Assembly (NCBI GenBank): GCA_040954595.2
Contig: JBECUI020000026.1
Coordinates: forward strand, 186,001 to 250,000
Source of the DNA: Balanoglossus misakiensis
Taxonomy: Eukaryota; Hemichordata
DNA: 64,000 nt
Direction of reading: 5' to 3'
Below, piece after piece: positions 1-14,100 of this stretch (its first letter is position 1; every line of letters begins with the position of its first letter). The translations under genes were made by a program, and so were the position numbers. The notes beneath the pieces are model-generated. The model worked only from the letters and a program-made list of their open reading frames with translations. It had not been told where the DNA came from and ran no database searches.

Positions 1-3000
1 TTCACCCATGATTTTTTTCAAAATTGACGAAATTTTGAGATTTTGCAAAGTCGAAAATTTGTCATTTTTTGATGATTGTCACCTATGATTTTTTTCAAAA
101 ATCGACAAAATTTTAAGATTTTGCAAAGTCGAAAATTTGTCATTTTTTGATGATTTTCACCTGTTTTTTTTTAAAAATCGACGAACCCATGATTTTTTTC
201 AAAATCGACGAAATTTTGAGATTTTGCATAATCGAAAATGTGTCATTTTTTGATGATTTTCACCCATAATTTTTTTTCAAAAATCGACGAAATTTTGAGA
301 TTTTGCAAAGACGAAAATTTGTCATTTTTTGATGATTTTCATCCATGATTTTTTTTTTAAAATTGACGAAATTTTGAGATTTTGCAAACTCGAAAATTTG
401 TCATTTTTTGATGATTTTCACCATGATTTTTTTTCAAAAATGGACGAAATTTTCAGATTTTGCAAAGTCGAAAATTTGTCATTTTTTGATGAATTTCACC
501 CATGATTTTTTTCAAAAATCGACGATTTTTAAGATTTTGCAAAGTCGAATATTTGTCATTTTTTGATGATTTTCACCTGTTTTTTTTAAAAAATCGACGA
601 ACCCATGATTTTTTTCAAAAATCGACGAAATTTTAAGATTTTGCAAAGTCGAAAATTTGTCATTTTTTGATGATTTTCACCAATGTTGTTTTTAAAAAAT
701 CGACGAAATGTTGAGATTTTGCAAAGTCGAAAATTTGTCATTTTTTGATGATTTTCACCCATGATTTTTTTCAAAAATCGACGAAATTTTGAGATTTTGC
801 AAAGTCGAAAATTTGTCATTTTTTGATGATTTTCACCCATGATTTTTTTCAAAATTGACGAAATTTTGAGATTTTGCAAAGTCGAAAATTTGTCATTTTT
901 TGATGATTTTCACCTATGATTCTTTTCAAAAATCGACAAAATTTTAAGATTTTGCAAAGTCGAAAATTTGTCATTTTTTGATGATTTTCACCTGTTTTTT
1001 TTTAAAAATCGACGAACCCATGATTTTTTTCAAAATCGACGAAATTTTGAGATTTTGCATAATCGAAAATGTGTCATTTTTTGATGATTTTCACCCATAA
1101 TTTTTTTTCAAAAATCGACGAAATTTTGAGATTTTGCAAAGACGAAAATTTGTCATTTTTTGATGATTTTCACCATGATTTTTTTTCAAAAATCGACGAA
1201 ATTTTGTGATTTTGCATAATCGAAAATGTGTCATTTTTTGATGATTTTCACCCATGATTTTTTTCAAAATTGACGAAATTTTGAGATTTTGCAAAGTCGA
1301 AAATTTGTCATTTTTTGATGATTTTCACCCATGATTTTTTTCAAAATTGACGAAATTTTGAGATTTTGCAAAGTCGAAAATTTGTCATTTTTTGATGATT
1401 TTCACCTATGATTCTTTTCAAAAATCGACAAAATGTTAAGATTTTGCAAAGTCGAAAATTTGTCATTTTTTGATGATTTTCACCTGTTTTTTTTTAAAAA
1501 TCGACGAACCCATGATTTTTTTCAAAATCGACGAAATTTTGAGATTTTGCATAATCGAAAATGTGTCATTTTTTGATGATTTTCACCCATAATTTTTTTT
1601 CAAAAATCGATGAAATTTTGAGATTTTGCAAAGACGAAAATTTGTCATTTTTTGATGATTTTCACCATGATTTTTTTTCAAAAATCGACGAAATTTTGTG
1701 ATTTTGCATAATCGAAAATGTGTCATTTTTTGATGATTTTCACCCATGATTTTTTTCAAAATTGACGAAATTTTGAGATTTTGCAAAGTCGAAAATTTGT
1801 CGTTTTTTGATGATTTTCACCTATGATTCTTTTCAAAAATCGACAAAATTTTAAGATTTTGCAAAGTCGAAAATTTGTCATTTTTTGATGATTTTCACCT
1901 GTTTTTTTTTAAAAATCGACGAACCCATGATTTTTTTCAAAATCGACGAAATTTTGAGATTTTGCATAATCGAAAATGTGTCATTTTTTGATGATTTTCA
2001 CCCATAATTTTTTTTCAAAAATCGACGAAATTTTGAGATTTTGCAAAGACGAAAATTTGTCATTTTTTGATGATTTTCACCATGATTTTTTTTCAAAAAT
2101 CGACGAAATTTTGTGATTTTGCATAATCGAAAATGTGTCATTTTTTGATGATTTTCACCCATGATTTTTTTTTCAAAAATCGACGAAATTTTGAGATTTT
2201 GCAAAGTCGAAAATTTGTCATTTTTTGATGATTTTCACCCATGATTTTTGTCAAAAATCGACGAAATGTTGAGATTTTGCAAAGTCGAAAATTTGTCATT
2301 TTTTGATGATTTTCACCAATGTTGTTTTTAAAAAATCGACGAACCCATGATTTTTTTCAAAATCGACGAAATTTTGAGATTTTGCAAAGTCGAAAATTTG
2401 TCATTTTTTGATGATTTTCACCATGATTTTTTTTCAAAAATCGACGAAATTTTGAGATTTTGCAAAGTCGAAAATTTGTCATTTTTTGATGATTTTCACC
2501 CATGATTTTTTCAAAAATCGACGAAATTTTGAGATTTTGCAAAGTCAAAAATTTGACATTTTTTGATGATTTTCACCCATGATTTTTTTTTCAAAAATCG
2601 ACGAAAGTTTGAGATTTTGCAAAGTCGAAAATTTGTCATTTTTTGATGATTTTCACCCATGATTTTTTTCAAAAATCGACGAAATTTTAAGATTTTGCAA
2701 AGTCGAAAATTTGTCATTTTTTGATGATTTTCACCCGTTTTTTTTCAAAAATCGACGAACCCACAATTTTTTTCAAAATCGACGAAATTTTGAGATTTTG
2801 CAAACTCGAAAATTTGTCATTTTTTGATGATTTTCACCATGATTTTTTTTCAAAAATGGACGAAATTTTCAGATTTTGCAAAGTCGAAAATTTGTCATTT
2901 TTTGATGATTTTCACCCATGATTTTTTTCAAAAATCGACGATTTTTAAGATTTTGCAAAGTCGAAAATTTGTCATTTTTTGATGATTTTCACCTGTTTTT

Positions 3001-6000
3001 TTTAAAAAATCGACGAACCCATGATTTTTTTCAAAAATCGACGAAATTTTAAGATTTTGCAAAGTCGAAAATTTGTCATTTTTTGATGATTTTCACCAAT
3101 GTTGTTTTTAAAAAATCGACGAAATTTTGAGATTTTGCATAATCGAAAATTTGTCATTTTTTGATGATTTTCACCCATGATTTTTTTCAAAAATCGACGA
3201 AATGTTGAGATTTTGCAAAGTCGAAAATTTGTCATTTTTTGATGATTTTCACCCATGATTTTTTTCAAAAATCGACGAAATTTTGAGATTTTGCAAAGTC
3301 GAAAATTTGTCATTTTTTGATGATTTTCACCCATGATTTTTTTCAAAATTGACGAAATTTTGAGATTTTGCAAAGTCGAAAATTTGTCATTTTTTGATGA
3401 TTTTCACCCATGATTTTTTTCAAAAATCGACGAAATTTTAAGATTTTGCAAAGTCGAAAATTTGTCATTTTTTGATGATTTTCACCCGTTTTTTTTCAAA
3501 AATCGACGAACCCACAATTTTTTTCAAAATCGACGAAATTTTGAGATTTTGCAAAGTCGAAAATTTGTCATTTTTTGATGATTTTCACCCATGATTTTTT
3601 TCAAAAATCGACGAACTTTTAAGATTTTGCAAAGTCGAAAATTTGTCATTTTTTGATGATTTTCACCTGTTTTTTTAAAAAAATCGACGAACCCATGATT
3701 TTTTTCAAAAATCGACGAAATTTTAAGATTTTGCAAAGTCGAAAATTTGTCATTTTTTGATGATTTTCACCAATGTTGTTTTTAAAAAATCGACCAAAAT
3801 TTTGAGATTTTGCATAATCGAAAATTTGTCATTTTTTGATGATTTTCACCCATGATTTTTTTCAAAAATCGACGAAATGTTGAGATTTTGCAAAGTCGAA
3901 AATTTGTCATTTTTTGATGATTTTCACCCATGATTTTTTTCAAAAATCGACGAAATTTTGAGATTTTGCAAAGTCGAAAATTTGTCATTTTTTGATGATT
4001 TTCACCCATGATTTTTTTCAAAATTGACGAAATTTTGAGATTTTGCAAAGTCGAAAATTTGTCATTTTTTGATGATTGTCACCTATGATTTTTTTCAAAA
4101 ATCGACAAAATTTTAAGATTTTGCAAAGTCGAAAATTTGTCATTTTTTGATGATTTTCACCTGTTTTTTTTTAAAAATCGACGAACCCATGATTTTTTTC
4201 AAAATCGACGAAATTTTGAGATTTTGCACAATCGAAAATGTGTCATTTTTTGATGATTTTCACCCATAATTTTTTTTCAAAAATCGACGAAATTTTGAGA
4301 TTTTGCAAAGACGAAAATTTGTCATTTTTTGATGATTTTCATCCATGATTTTTTTTTTAAAATTGACGAAATTTTGAGATTTTGCAAACTCGAAAATTTG
4401 TCATTTTTTGATGATTTTCACCATGATTTTTTTTCAAAAATGGACGAAATTTTCAGATTTTGCAAAGTCGAAAATTTGTCATTTTTTGATGATTTTCACC
4501 CATGATTTTTTTCAAAAATCGACGATTTTTAAGATTTTGCAAAGTCGAAAATTTGTCATTTTTTGATGATTTTCACCTGTTTTTTTTAAAAAATCGACGA
4601 ACCCATGATTTTTTTCAAAAATCGACGAAATTTTAAGATTTTGCAAAGTCGAAAATTTGTCATTTTTTGATGATTTTCACCAATGTTGTTTTTAAAAAAT
4701 CGACGAAATTTTGAGATTTTGCATAATCGAAAATTTGTCATTTTTTGATGATTTTCACCCATGATTTTTTTCAAAAATCGACGAAATGTTGAGATTTTGC
4801 AAAGTCGAAAATTTGTCATTTTTTGATGATTTTCACCCATGATTTTTTTCAAAAATCGACGAAATTTTGAGATTTTGCAAAGTCGAAAATTTGTCATTTT
4901 TTGATGATTTTCACCCATGATTTTTTTCAAAATTGACGAAATTTTGAGATTTTGCAAAGTCGAAAATTTGTCATTTTTTGATGATTTTCACCTATGATTC
5001 TTTTCAAAAATCGACAAAATTTTAAGATTTTGCAAAGTCGAAAATTTGTCATTTTTTGATGATTTTCACCTGTTTTTTTTTAAAAATCGACGAACCCATG
5101 ATTTTTTTCAAAATCGACGAAATTTTGAGATTTTGCATAATCGAAAATGTGTCATTTTTTGATGATTTTCACCCATAATTTTTTTTCAAAAATCGACGAA
5201 ATTTTGAGATTTTGCAAAGACGAAAATTTGTCATTTTTTGATGATTTTCACCATGATTTTTTTTCAAAAATCGACGAAATTTTGTGATTTTGCATAATCG
5301 AAAATGTGTCATTTTTTGATGATTTTCACCCATGATTTTTTTCAAAATTGACGAAATTTTGAGATTTTGCAAAGTCGAAAATTTGTCATTTTTTGATGAT
5401 TTTCACCAATGATTCTTTTCAAAAATCGACAAAATTTTAAGATTTTGCAAAGTCGAAAATTTGTCATTTTTTGATGATTTTCACCTGTTTTTTTTTAAAA
5501 ATCGACGAACCCATGATTTTTTTCAAAATCGACGAAATTTTGAGATTTTGCATAATCGAAAATGTGTCATTTTTTGATGATTTTCACCCATAATTTTTTA
5601 TCAAAAATCGATGAAATTTTGAGATTTTGCAAAGACGAAAATTTGTCATTTTTTGATGATTTTCACCATGATTTTTTTTCAAAAATCGACGAAATTTTGT
5701 GATTTTGCATAATCGAAAATGTGTCATTTTTTGATGATTTTCACCCATGATTTTTTTCAAAATTGACGAAATTTTGAGATTTTGCAAAGTCGAAAATTTG
5801 TCGTTTTTTGATGATTTTCACCTATGATTCTTTTCAAAAATCGACAAAATTTTAAGATTTTGCAAAGTCGAAAATTTGTCATTTTTTGATGATTTTCACC
5901 TGTTTTTTTTTAAAAATCGACGAACCCATGATTTTTTTCAAAATCGACGAAATTTTGAGATTTTGCATAATCGAAAATGTGTCATTTTTTGATGATTTTC

Positions 6001-8000
6001 ACCCATAATTTTTTTTCAAAAATCGACGAAATTTTGAGATTTTGCAAAGACGAAAATTTGTCATTTTTTGATGATTTTCACCATGATTTTTTTTCAAAAA
6101 TCGACGAAATTTTGTGATTTTGCATAATCGAAAATGTGTCATTTTTTGATGATTTTCACCCATGATTTTTTTTTCAAAAATCGACGAAATTTTGAGATTT
6201 TGCAAAGTCGAAAATTTGTCATTTTTTGATGATTTTCACCCATGATTTTTTTCAAAAATCGACGAAATGTTGAGATTTTGCAAAGTCGAAAATTTGTCAT
6301 TTTTTGATGATTTTCACCAATGTTGTTTTTAAAAAATCGACGAACCCATGATTTTTTTCAAAATCGACGAAATTTTGAGATTTTGCAAAGTCGAAAATTT
6401 GTCATTTTTTGATGATTTTCACCCATGATTTTTTCAAAAATCGACGAAATTTTGAGATTTTGCAAAGTCAAAAATTTGACATTTTTTGATGATTTTCACC
6501 CATGATTTTTTTTTCAAAAATCGACGAAAGTTTGAGATTTTGCAAAGTCGAAAATTTGTCATTTTTTGATGATTTTCACCCATGATTTTTTTCAAAAATC
6601 GACGAAATTTTAAGATTTTGCAAAGTCGAAAATTTGTCATTTTTTGATGATTTTCACCCGTTTTTTTTCAAAAATCGACGAACCCATAATTTTTTTCAAA
6701 ATCGACGAAATTTTGAGATTTTGCAAAGTCGAAAATTTGTCATTTTTTGATGATTTTCACCCATGATTTTTTTCAAAAATCGACGAACTTTTAAGATTTT
6801 GCAAAGTCGAAAATTTGTCATTTTTTGATGATTTTCACCTGTTTTTTTAAAAAAATCGACGAACCCATGATTTTTTTCAAAAATCGACGAAATTTTAAGA
6901 TTTTGCAAAGTCGAAAATTTGTCATTTTTTGATGATTTTCACCAATGTTGTTTTTAAAAAATCGACGAAATTTTGAGATTTTGCATAATCGAAAATTTGT
7001 CATTTTTTGATGATTTTCACCCATGATTTTTTTCAAAAATCGACGAAATGTTGAGATTTTGCAAAGTCGAAAATTTGTCATTTTTTGATGATTTTCATCC
7101 ATGATTTTTTTTTTTAAATTGACGAAATTTTGAGATTTTGCAAAGTCGAAAATTTGTCATTTTTTGATGATTTTCACCATGATTTTTTTTCAAAAATCGA
7201 CGAAATTTTGAGATTTTGCAAAGTCGAAAATTTGTCATTTTTTGATGATTTTCACCCATGATTTTTTTCAAAAATCGACGAAATTTTAAGATTTTGCAAA
7301 GTCGAAAATTTGTCATTTTTTGATGATTTTCACCTGTTTTTTTTTAAAAATCGACGAACCCATGATTTTTTTCAAAAATCGACGAAATTTTAAGATTTTG
7401 CAAAGTCGAAAATTTGTCATTTTTTGATGATTTTCACCCATGATTTTTTTCAAAATTGACGAAATTTTGAGATTTTGCAAAGTCGAAAATTTGTCATTTT
7501 TTGATGATTTTCACCTATGATTCTTTTCAAAAATCGACAAAATTTTAAGATTTTGCAAAGTCGAAAATTTGTCATTTTTTGATGATTTTCACCTGTTTTT
7601 TTTTAAAAATCGACGAACCCATGATTTTTTTCAAAATCGACGAAATTTTGAGATTTTGCATAATCGAAAATGTGTCATTTTTTGATGATTTTCACCCATA
7701 ATTTTTTTTCAAAAATCGACGAAATTTTGAGATTTTGCAAAGACGAAAATTTGTCATTTTTTGATGATTTTCACCATGATTTTTTTTCAAAAATCGACGA
7801 AATTTTGTGATTTTGCATAATCGAAAATGTGTCATTTTTTGATGATTTTCACCCATGATTTTTTTTTCAAAAATCGACGAAATTTTGAGATTTTGCAAAG
7901 TCGAAAATTTGTCATTTTTTGATGATTTTCACCCATGATTTTTTTCAAAAATCGACGAAATGTTGAGATTTTGCAAAGTCGAAAATTTGTCATTTTTTGA
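1..8000 (+). repeat. About 4.0-kb higher-order duplication (two copies)
   Basis: The first 4 kb of the array recurs almost exactly 4000 bp later. The unusual variant gattgtcacctatg lies at 75 and again at 4075. The segments at 201-240 and 4201-4240 differ by one base. The variant run ending in the cgatttttaagatt unit (about 511 and 4511) also recurs. Past about 740 the offset shifts to 4078, because the left copy lacks one 78-bp unit. It returns to about 4001 and then falls to 3923 as single monomers are gained or lost. This is what recent segmental duplication within a satellite, by unequal exchange or a similar process, would produce. Confidence 0.85.
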
Positions 8001-9571
8001 TGATTTTCACCAATGTTGTTTTTAAAAAATCGACGAACCCATGATTTTTTTCAAAATCGACGAAATTTTGAGATTTTGCAAAGTCGAAAATTTGTCATTT
8101 TTTGATGATTTTCACCATGATTTTTTTTCAAAAATCGACGAAATTTTGAGATTTTGCAAAGTCGAAAATTTGTCATTTTTTGATGATTTTCACCCATGAT
8201 TTTTTCAAAAATCGACGAAATTTTGAGATTTTGCAAAGTCAAAAATTTGACATTTTTTGATGATTTTCACCCATGATTTTTTTTTCAAAAATCGACGAAA
8301 GTTTGAGATTTTGCAAAGTCGAAAATTTGTCATTTTTTGATGATTTTCACCCATGATTTTTTTCAAAAATCGACGAAATTTTAAGATTTTGCAAAGTCGA
8401 AAATTTGTCATTTTTTGATGATTTTCACCTGTTTTTTTAAAAAAATCGACGAACCCATGATTTTTTTCAAAAATCGACGAAATTTTAAGATTTTGCAAAG
8501 TCGAAAATTTGTCATTTTTTGATGATTTTCACCTGTTTTTTTTTAAAAATCGACGAACCCATGATTTTTTTCAAAATCGACGAAATTTTGAGATTTTGCA
8601 TAATCGAAAATGTGTCATTTTTTGATGATTTTCACCCATAATTTTTTTTCAAAAATCGACGAAATTTTGAGATTTTGCAAAGACGAAAATTTGTCATTTT
8701 TTGATGATTTTCACCATGATTTTTTTTCAAAAATCGACGAAATTTTGTGATTTTGCATAATCGAAAATGTGTCATTTTTTGATGATTTTCACCCATGATT
8801 TTTTTTTCAAAAATCGACGAAATTTTGAGATTTTGCAAAGTCGAAAATTTGTCATTTTTTGATGATTTTCACCCATGATTTTTTTCAAAAATCGACGAAA
8901 TGTTGAGATTTTGCAAAGTCGAAAATTTGTCATTTTTTGATGATTTTCACCAATGTTGTTTTTAAAAAATCGACGAACCCATGATTTTTTTCAAAATCGA
9001 CGAAATTTTGAGATTTTGCAAAGTCGAAAATTTGTCATTTTTTGATGATTTTCACCATGATTTTTTTTCAAAAATCGACGAAATTTTGAGATTTTGCAAA
9101 GTCGAAAATTTGTCATTTTTTGATGATTTTCACCCATGATTTTTTCAAAAATCGACGAAATTTTGAGATTTTGCAAAGTCAAAAATTTGACATTTTTTGA
9201 TGATTTTCACCCATGATTTTTTTTTCAAAAATCGACGAAAGTTTGAGATTTTGCAAAGTCGAAAATTTGTCATTTTTTGATGATTTTCACCCATGATTTT
9301 TTTCAAAAATCGACGAAATTTTAAGATTTTGCAAAGTCGAAAATTTGTCATTTTTTGATGATTTTCACCTGTTTTTTTAAAAAAATCGACGAACCCATGA
9401 TTTTTTTCAAAAATCGACGAAATTTTAAGATTTTGCAAAGTCGAAAATTTGTCATTTTTTGATGATTTTCACCAATGTTGTTTTTAAAAAATCAACGAAA
9501 TTTTGAGATTTTGCATAATCGAAAATTTGTCATTTTTTGATGATTTTCACCCATGATTTTTTTCAAAAATC
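7692..9571 (+). repeat. Tandem duplication of a 940-bp satellite block
   Basis: The block starting near 7692 (variant units reading cccataattttttttc, then a unit with ttgcataatc, then units with gatttttttttc) recurs at 8632, offset 940 bp. The internal markers at 8051 and 8205 reappear at 8991 and 9145 with the same offset and, as far as I compared them, the same sequence. 940 is close to 12 monomers. The high identity indicates a very recent tandem duplication inside the array. Confidence 0.85.
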
Positions 9572-10708
9572 GACGAAATGTTGAGATTTTGCAAAGTCGA
9601 AAATTTGTCATTTTTTGATGATTTTCATCCATGATTTTTTTTTTTAAATTGACGAAATTTTGAGATTTTGCAAAGTCGAAAATTTGTCATTTTTTGATGA
9701 TTTTCACCATGATTTTTTTTCAAAAATCGACGAAATTTTGAGATTTTGCAAAGTCGAAAATTTGTCATTTTTTGATGATTTTCACCCATGATTTTTTTCA
9801 AAAATCGACGAAATTTTAAGATTTTGCAAAGTCGAAAATTTGTCATTTTTTGATGATTTTCACCTGTTTTTTTTTTAAAATCGACGAACCCATGATTTTT
9901 TTCAAAAATCGACGAAATTTTAAGATTTTGCAAAGTCGAAAATTTGTCATTTTTTGATGATTTTCACCCGTTTTTTTTTTCAAAAATCGACGAACCCATA
10001 ATTTTTTTTAAAATCGACGAAATTTTGAGATTTTGCAAAGTCGAAAATTTGTCATTTTTTGATGATTTTCACCCATGATTTTTTTCAAAAATCGACGAAA
10101 TTTTAAGATTTTGCAAAGTCGAAAATTTGTCATTTTTTGATGATTTTCACCTGTTTGTTTTAAAAAATCGACGAACCCATGATTTTTTTCAAAAATCGAC
10201 GAAATTTTAAGATTTTGCAAAATCGAAAATTTGTCATTTTTTGATGATTTTCACCTGTTTTTTTTTAAAAATGGACGAAATTTTCAGATTTTGCAAAGAC
10301 GAAAATTTGTCATTTTTTGATGATTTTCACCATGACTTTTTTTCAAAAATCAACGAAATTGTGAGATTTTGCAAAGTCGATAATTTGTCATTTTTTGATG
10401 ATTTTCACCCATGATTTTTTTTCAAAAATGGACGATATTTTCAGATTTTGCAAAGACGAAAATTTGTCATTTTTTGATGATTTTCACCCTGATTTTTTTT
10501 CAAAAATCGACGAAATTGTGAGATTTTGCAAAGTCGATAATTTGTCATTTTTTGATGATTTTCACCCATGATTTTTTTTCAAAAATGGACGATATTTTCA
10601 GATTTTGCAAAGACGAAAATTTGTCATTTTTTGATGATTTTCACCCTGATTTTTTTTCAAAAATCGACGAAATTGTGAGATTTTGCAAAGTCGAAAATTT
10701 GTCATTTT

Positions 10709-11128
10709 TTGATGATTTTCACCCATGATTTTTTTTCAAAAATGGACGAAATTTTCAGATTTTGCAAAGACGAAAATTTGTCATTTTTTGATGATTTTCA
10801 CCATGACTTTTTTTCAAAAATCGACGAAATTTTGAGATTTTACAAAGACGAAAATTTGTCATTTTTTGATGATTTTCACCTGTTTTTTTTTAAAAATCGA
10901 CGAACCCATGATTTTTTTCAAAATCGACGAAATTTTGAGATTTTGCATAATCGAAAATGTTGTCATTTTTTGATGATTTTCACCCATGATTTTTTTTCAA
11001 AAATGGACGAAATTTTCAGATTTTGCAAAGACGAAAATTTGTCATTTTTTGATGATTTTCACCATGATTTTTTTCAAAATCGACGAAATTTTGAGATTTT
11101 GCAAAGACGAAAATTTGTCATTTTTTGA
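10709..11128 (+). repeat. Satellite block duplicated again at 17761-18180
   Basis: A run of type A variants, including a unit with ttttacaaagacg and a unit with gaaaatgttgtc, is repeated base for base as far as I compared it at 17761-18180, an offset of 7052 bp. Flanking units are also shared, but with offsets that change by one or two monomers. For example, the region around 10008 pairs with 16903, an offset of 6895. The block is therefore part of a longer duplicated segment that has since gained or lost single units. Confidence 0.85.
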
Positions 11129-14100
11129 TGATTTTCACCATGTTTTTTTTTTTTTAAATGGACGAAATTTTGAGATTTTGCAAAGTCGAAAATTTGTCAT
11201 TTTTTGATGATTTTCACCCATGATTTTTTTCAAAAATCGACGAAATGTTGAGATTTTGCAAAGTCGAAAATTTGTCATTTTTTGATGATTTTCATCCATG
11301 ATTTTTTTTTAAAATTGACGAAATTTTGAGATTTTGCAAAGTCGAAAATTTGTCATTTTTTGATGATTTTCACCATGATTTTTTTTCAAAATCGACGAAA
11401 TTTTGAGATTTTGCATAATCGAAAATTTTGTCATTTTTTGATGATTTTCACCCATGATTTTTTTTCAAAAATGGACGAAATTTTCAGATTTTGCAAAGAC
11501 GAAAATTTGTCATTTTTTGATGATTTTCACCATGATTTTTTTCAAAATCGACGAAATTTTGAGATTTTGCAAAGACGAAAATTTGTCATTTTTTGATGAT
11601 TTTCACCATGTTTTTTTTTTTAAATGGACGAAATTTTGAGATTTTGCAAAGTCGAAAATTTGTCATTTTTTGATGATTTTCACCCATGATTTTTTTCAAA
11701 AATCGACGAAATGTTGAGATTTTGCAAAGTCGAAAATTTGTCATTTTTTGATGATTTTCATCCATGATTTTTTTTTAAAATTGACGAAATTTTGAGATTT
11801 TGCAAAGTCGAAAATTTGTCATTTTTTGATGATTTTCACCATGATTTTTTTTCAAAATCGACGAAATTTTGAGATTTTGCATAATCGAAAATTTTGTCAT
11901 TTTTTGATGATTTTCACCCATGATTTTTTTTCAAAAATTTGAAAACGAAAATTTGTCATTTTTTGATGATTTTCACCATGATTTTTTTTCAAAAATCGAC
12001 GAAATTGTGAGATTTTGCAAAGTCGATAATTTGTCATTTTTTGATGATTTTCCCCCAATGGTTTTTTTCAAAATCGACGAAATTTTGAGATTTTGCAAAG
12101 TCGAAAATTTGTCATTTTTTGATGATTTTCCCCCATGTTTTTTTTTTAAATGGACGAAATTTTGAGATTTTGCAAAGTCGAAAATTTGTCATTTTTTGAT
12201 GATTTTCACCTGTTTTTTTTTAAAAATCGACGAACCCATGATTTTTTTCAAAATCGACGAAATTTTGAGATTTTGCATAATCGAAAATGTGTCATTTTTT
12301 GATGATTTTCACCCATAATTTTTTTTCAAAAATCGACGAAATTTTGAGATTTTGCAAAGACGAAAATTTGTCATTTTTTGATGATTTTCATCCATGATTT
12401 TTTTTTAAAATTGACGAAATTTTGAGATTTTGCAAACTCGAAAATTTGTCATTTTTTGATGATTTTCACCATGATTTTTTTTCAAAAATGGACGAAATTT
12501 TCAGATTTTGCAAAGTCGAAAATTTGTCATTTTTTGATGATTTTCACCCATGATTTTTTTCAAAAATCGACGATTTTTAAGATTTTGCAAAGTCGAAAAT
12601 TTGTCATTTTTTGATGATTTTCACCTTTTTTTTTTAAAAAATCGACGAACCCATGATTTTTTTCAAAAATCGACGAAATTTTAAGATTTTGCAAAGTCGA
12701 AAATTTGTCATTTTTTGATGATTTTCACCAATGTTGTTTTTAAAAAATCGACGAAATTTTGAGATTTTGCATAATCGAAAATTTGTCATTTTTTGATGAT
12801 TTTCACCCATGATTTTTTTCAAAAATCGACGAAATGTTGAGATTTTGCAAAGTCGAAAATTTGTCATTTTTTGATGATTTTCACCCATGATTTTTTTCAA
12901 AAATCGACGAAATTTTGAGATTTTGCAAAGTCGAAAATTTGTCATTTTTTGATGATTTTCATCCATGATTTTTTTTTAAAATTGACGAAATTTTGAGATT
13001 TTGCAAAGTCGAAAATTTGTCATTTTTTGATGATTTTCACCATGATTTTTTTTCAAAATCGACGAAATTTTGAGATTTTGCATAATCGAAAATTTTGTCA
13101 TTTTTTGATGATTTTCACCCATGATTTTTTTTCAAAAATGGACCAAATTTTCAGATTTTGCAAAGACGAAAATTTGTCATTTTTTGATGATTTTCACCAT
13201 GATTTTTTTTCAAAAATCGACGAAATTGTGAGATTTTGCAAAGTCGATAATTTGTCATTTTTTGATGATTTTCCCCCAATGGTTTTTTTCAAAATCGACG
13301 AAATTTTGAGATTTTGCAAAGTCGAAAATTTGTCATTTTTTGATGATTTTCCCCCATGTTTTTTTTTTAAATGGACGAAATTTTGAGATTTTGCAAAGTC
13401 GAAAATTTGTCATTTTTTGATGATTTTCACCTGTTTTTTTTAAAAAATCGACGAACCCATGATTTTTTTCAAAATCGACGAAATTTTGAGATTTTGCATA
13501 ATCGAAAATGTGTCATTTTTTGATGATTTTCACCCATAATTTTTTTTCAAAAATCGACGAAATTTTGAGATTTTGCAAAGACGAAAATTTGTCATTTTTT
13601 GATGATTTTCATCCATGATTTTTTTTTAAAATTGACGAAATTTTGAGATTTTGCAAACTCGAAAATTTGTCATTTTTTGATGATTTTCACCATGATTTTT
13701 TTTCAAAAATGGACGAAATTTTCAGATTTTGCAAAGTCGAAAATTTGTCATTTTTTGATGATTTTCACCCATGATTTTTTTCAAAAATCGACGATTTTTA
13801 AGATTTTGCAAAGTCGAAAATTTGTCATTTTTTGATGATTTTCACCTGTTTTTTTTAAAAAATCGACGAACCCATGATTTTTTTCAAAAATCGACGAAAT
13901 TTTAAGATTTTGCAAAGTCGAAAATTTGTCATTTTTTGATGATTTTCACCAATGTTGTTTTTAAAAAATCGACGAAATTTTGAGATTTTGCATAATCGAA
14001 AATTTGTCATTTTTTGATGATTTTCACCCATGATTTTTTTCAAAAATCGACGAAATGTTGAGATTTTGCTAAGTCGAAAATTTGTCATTTTTTGATGATT

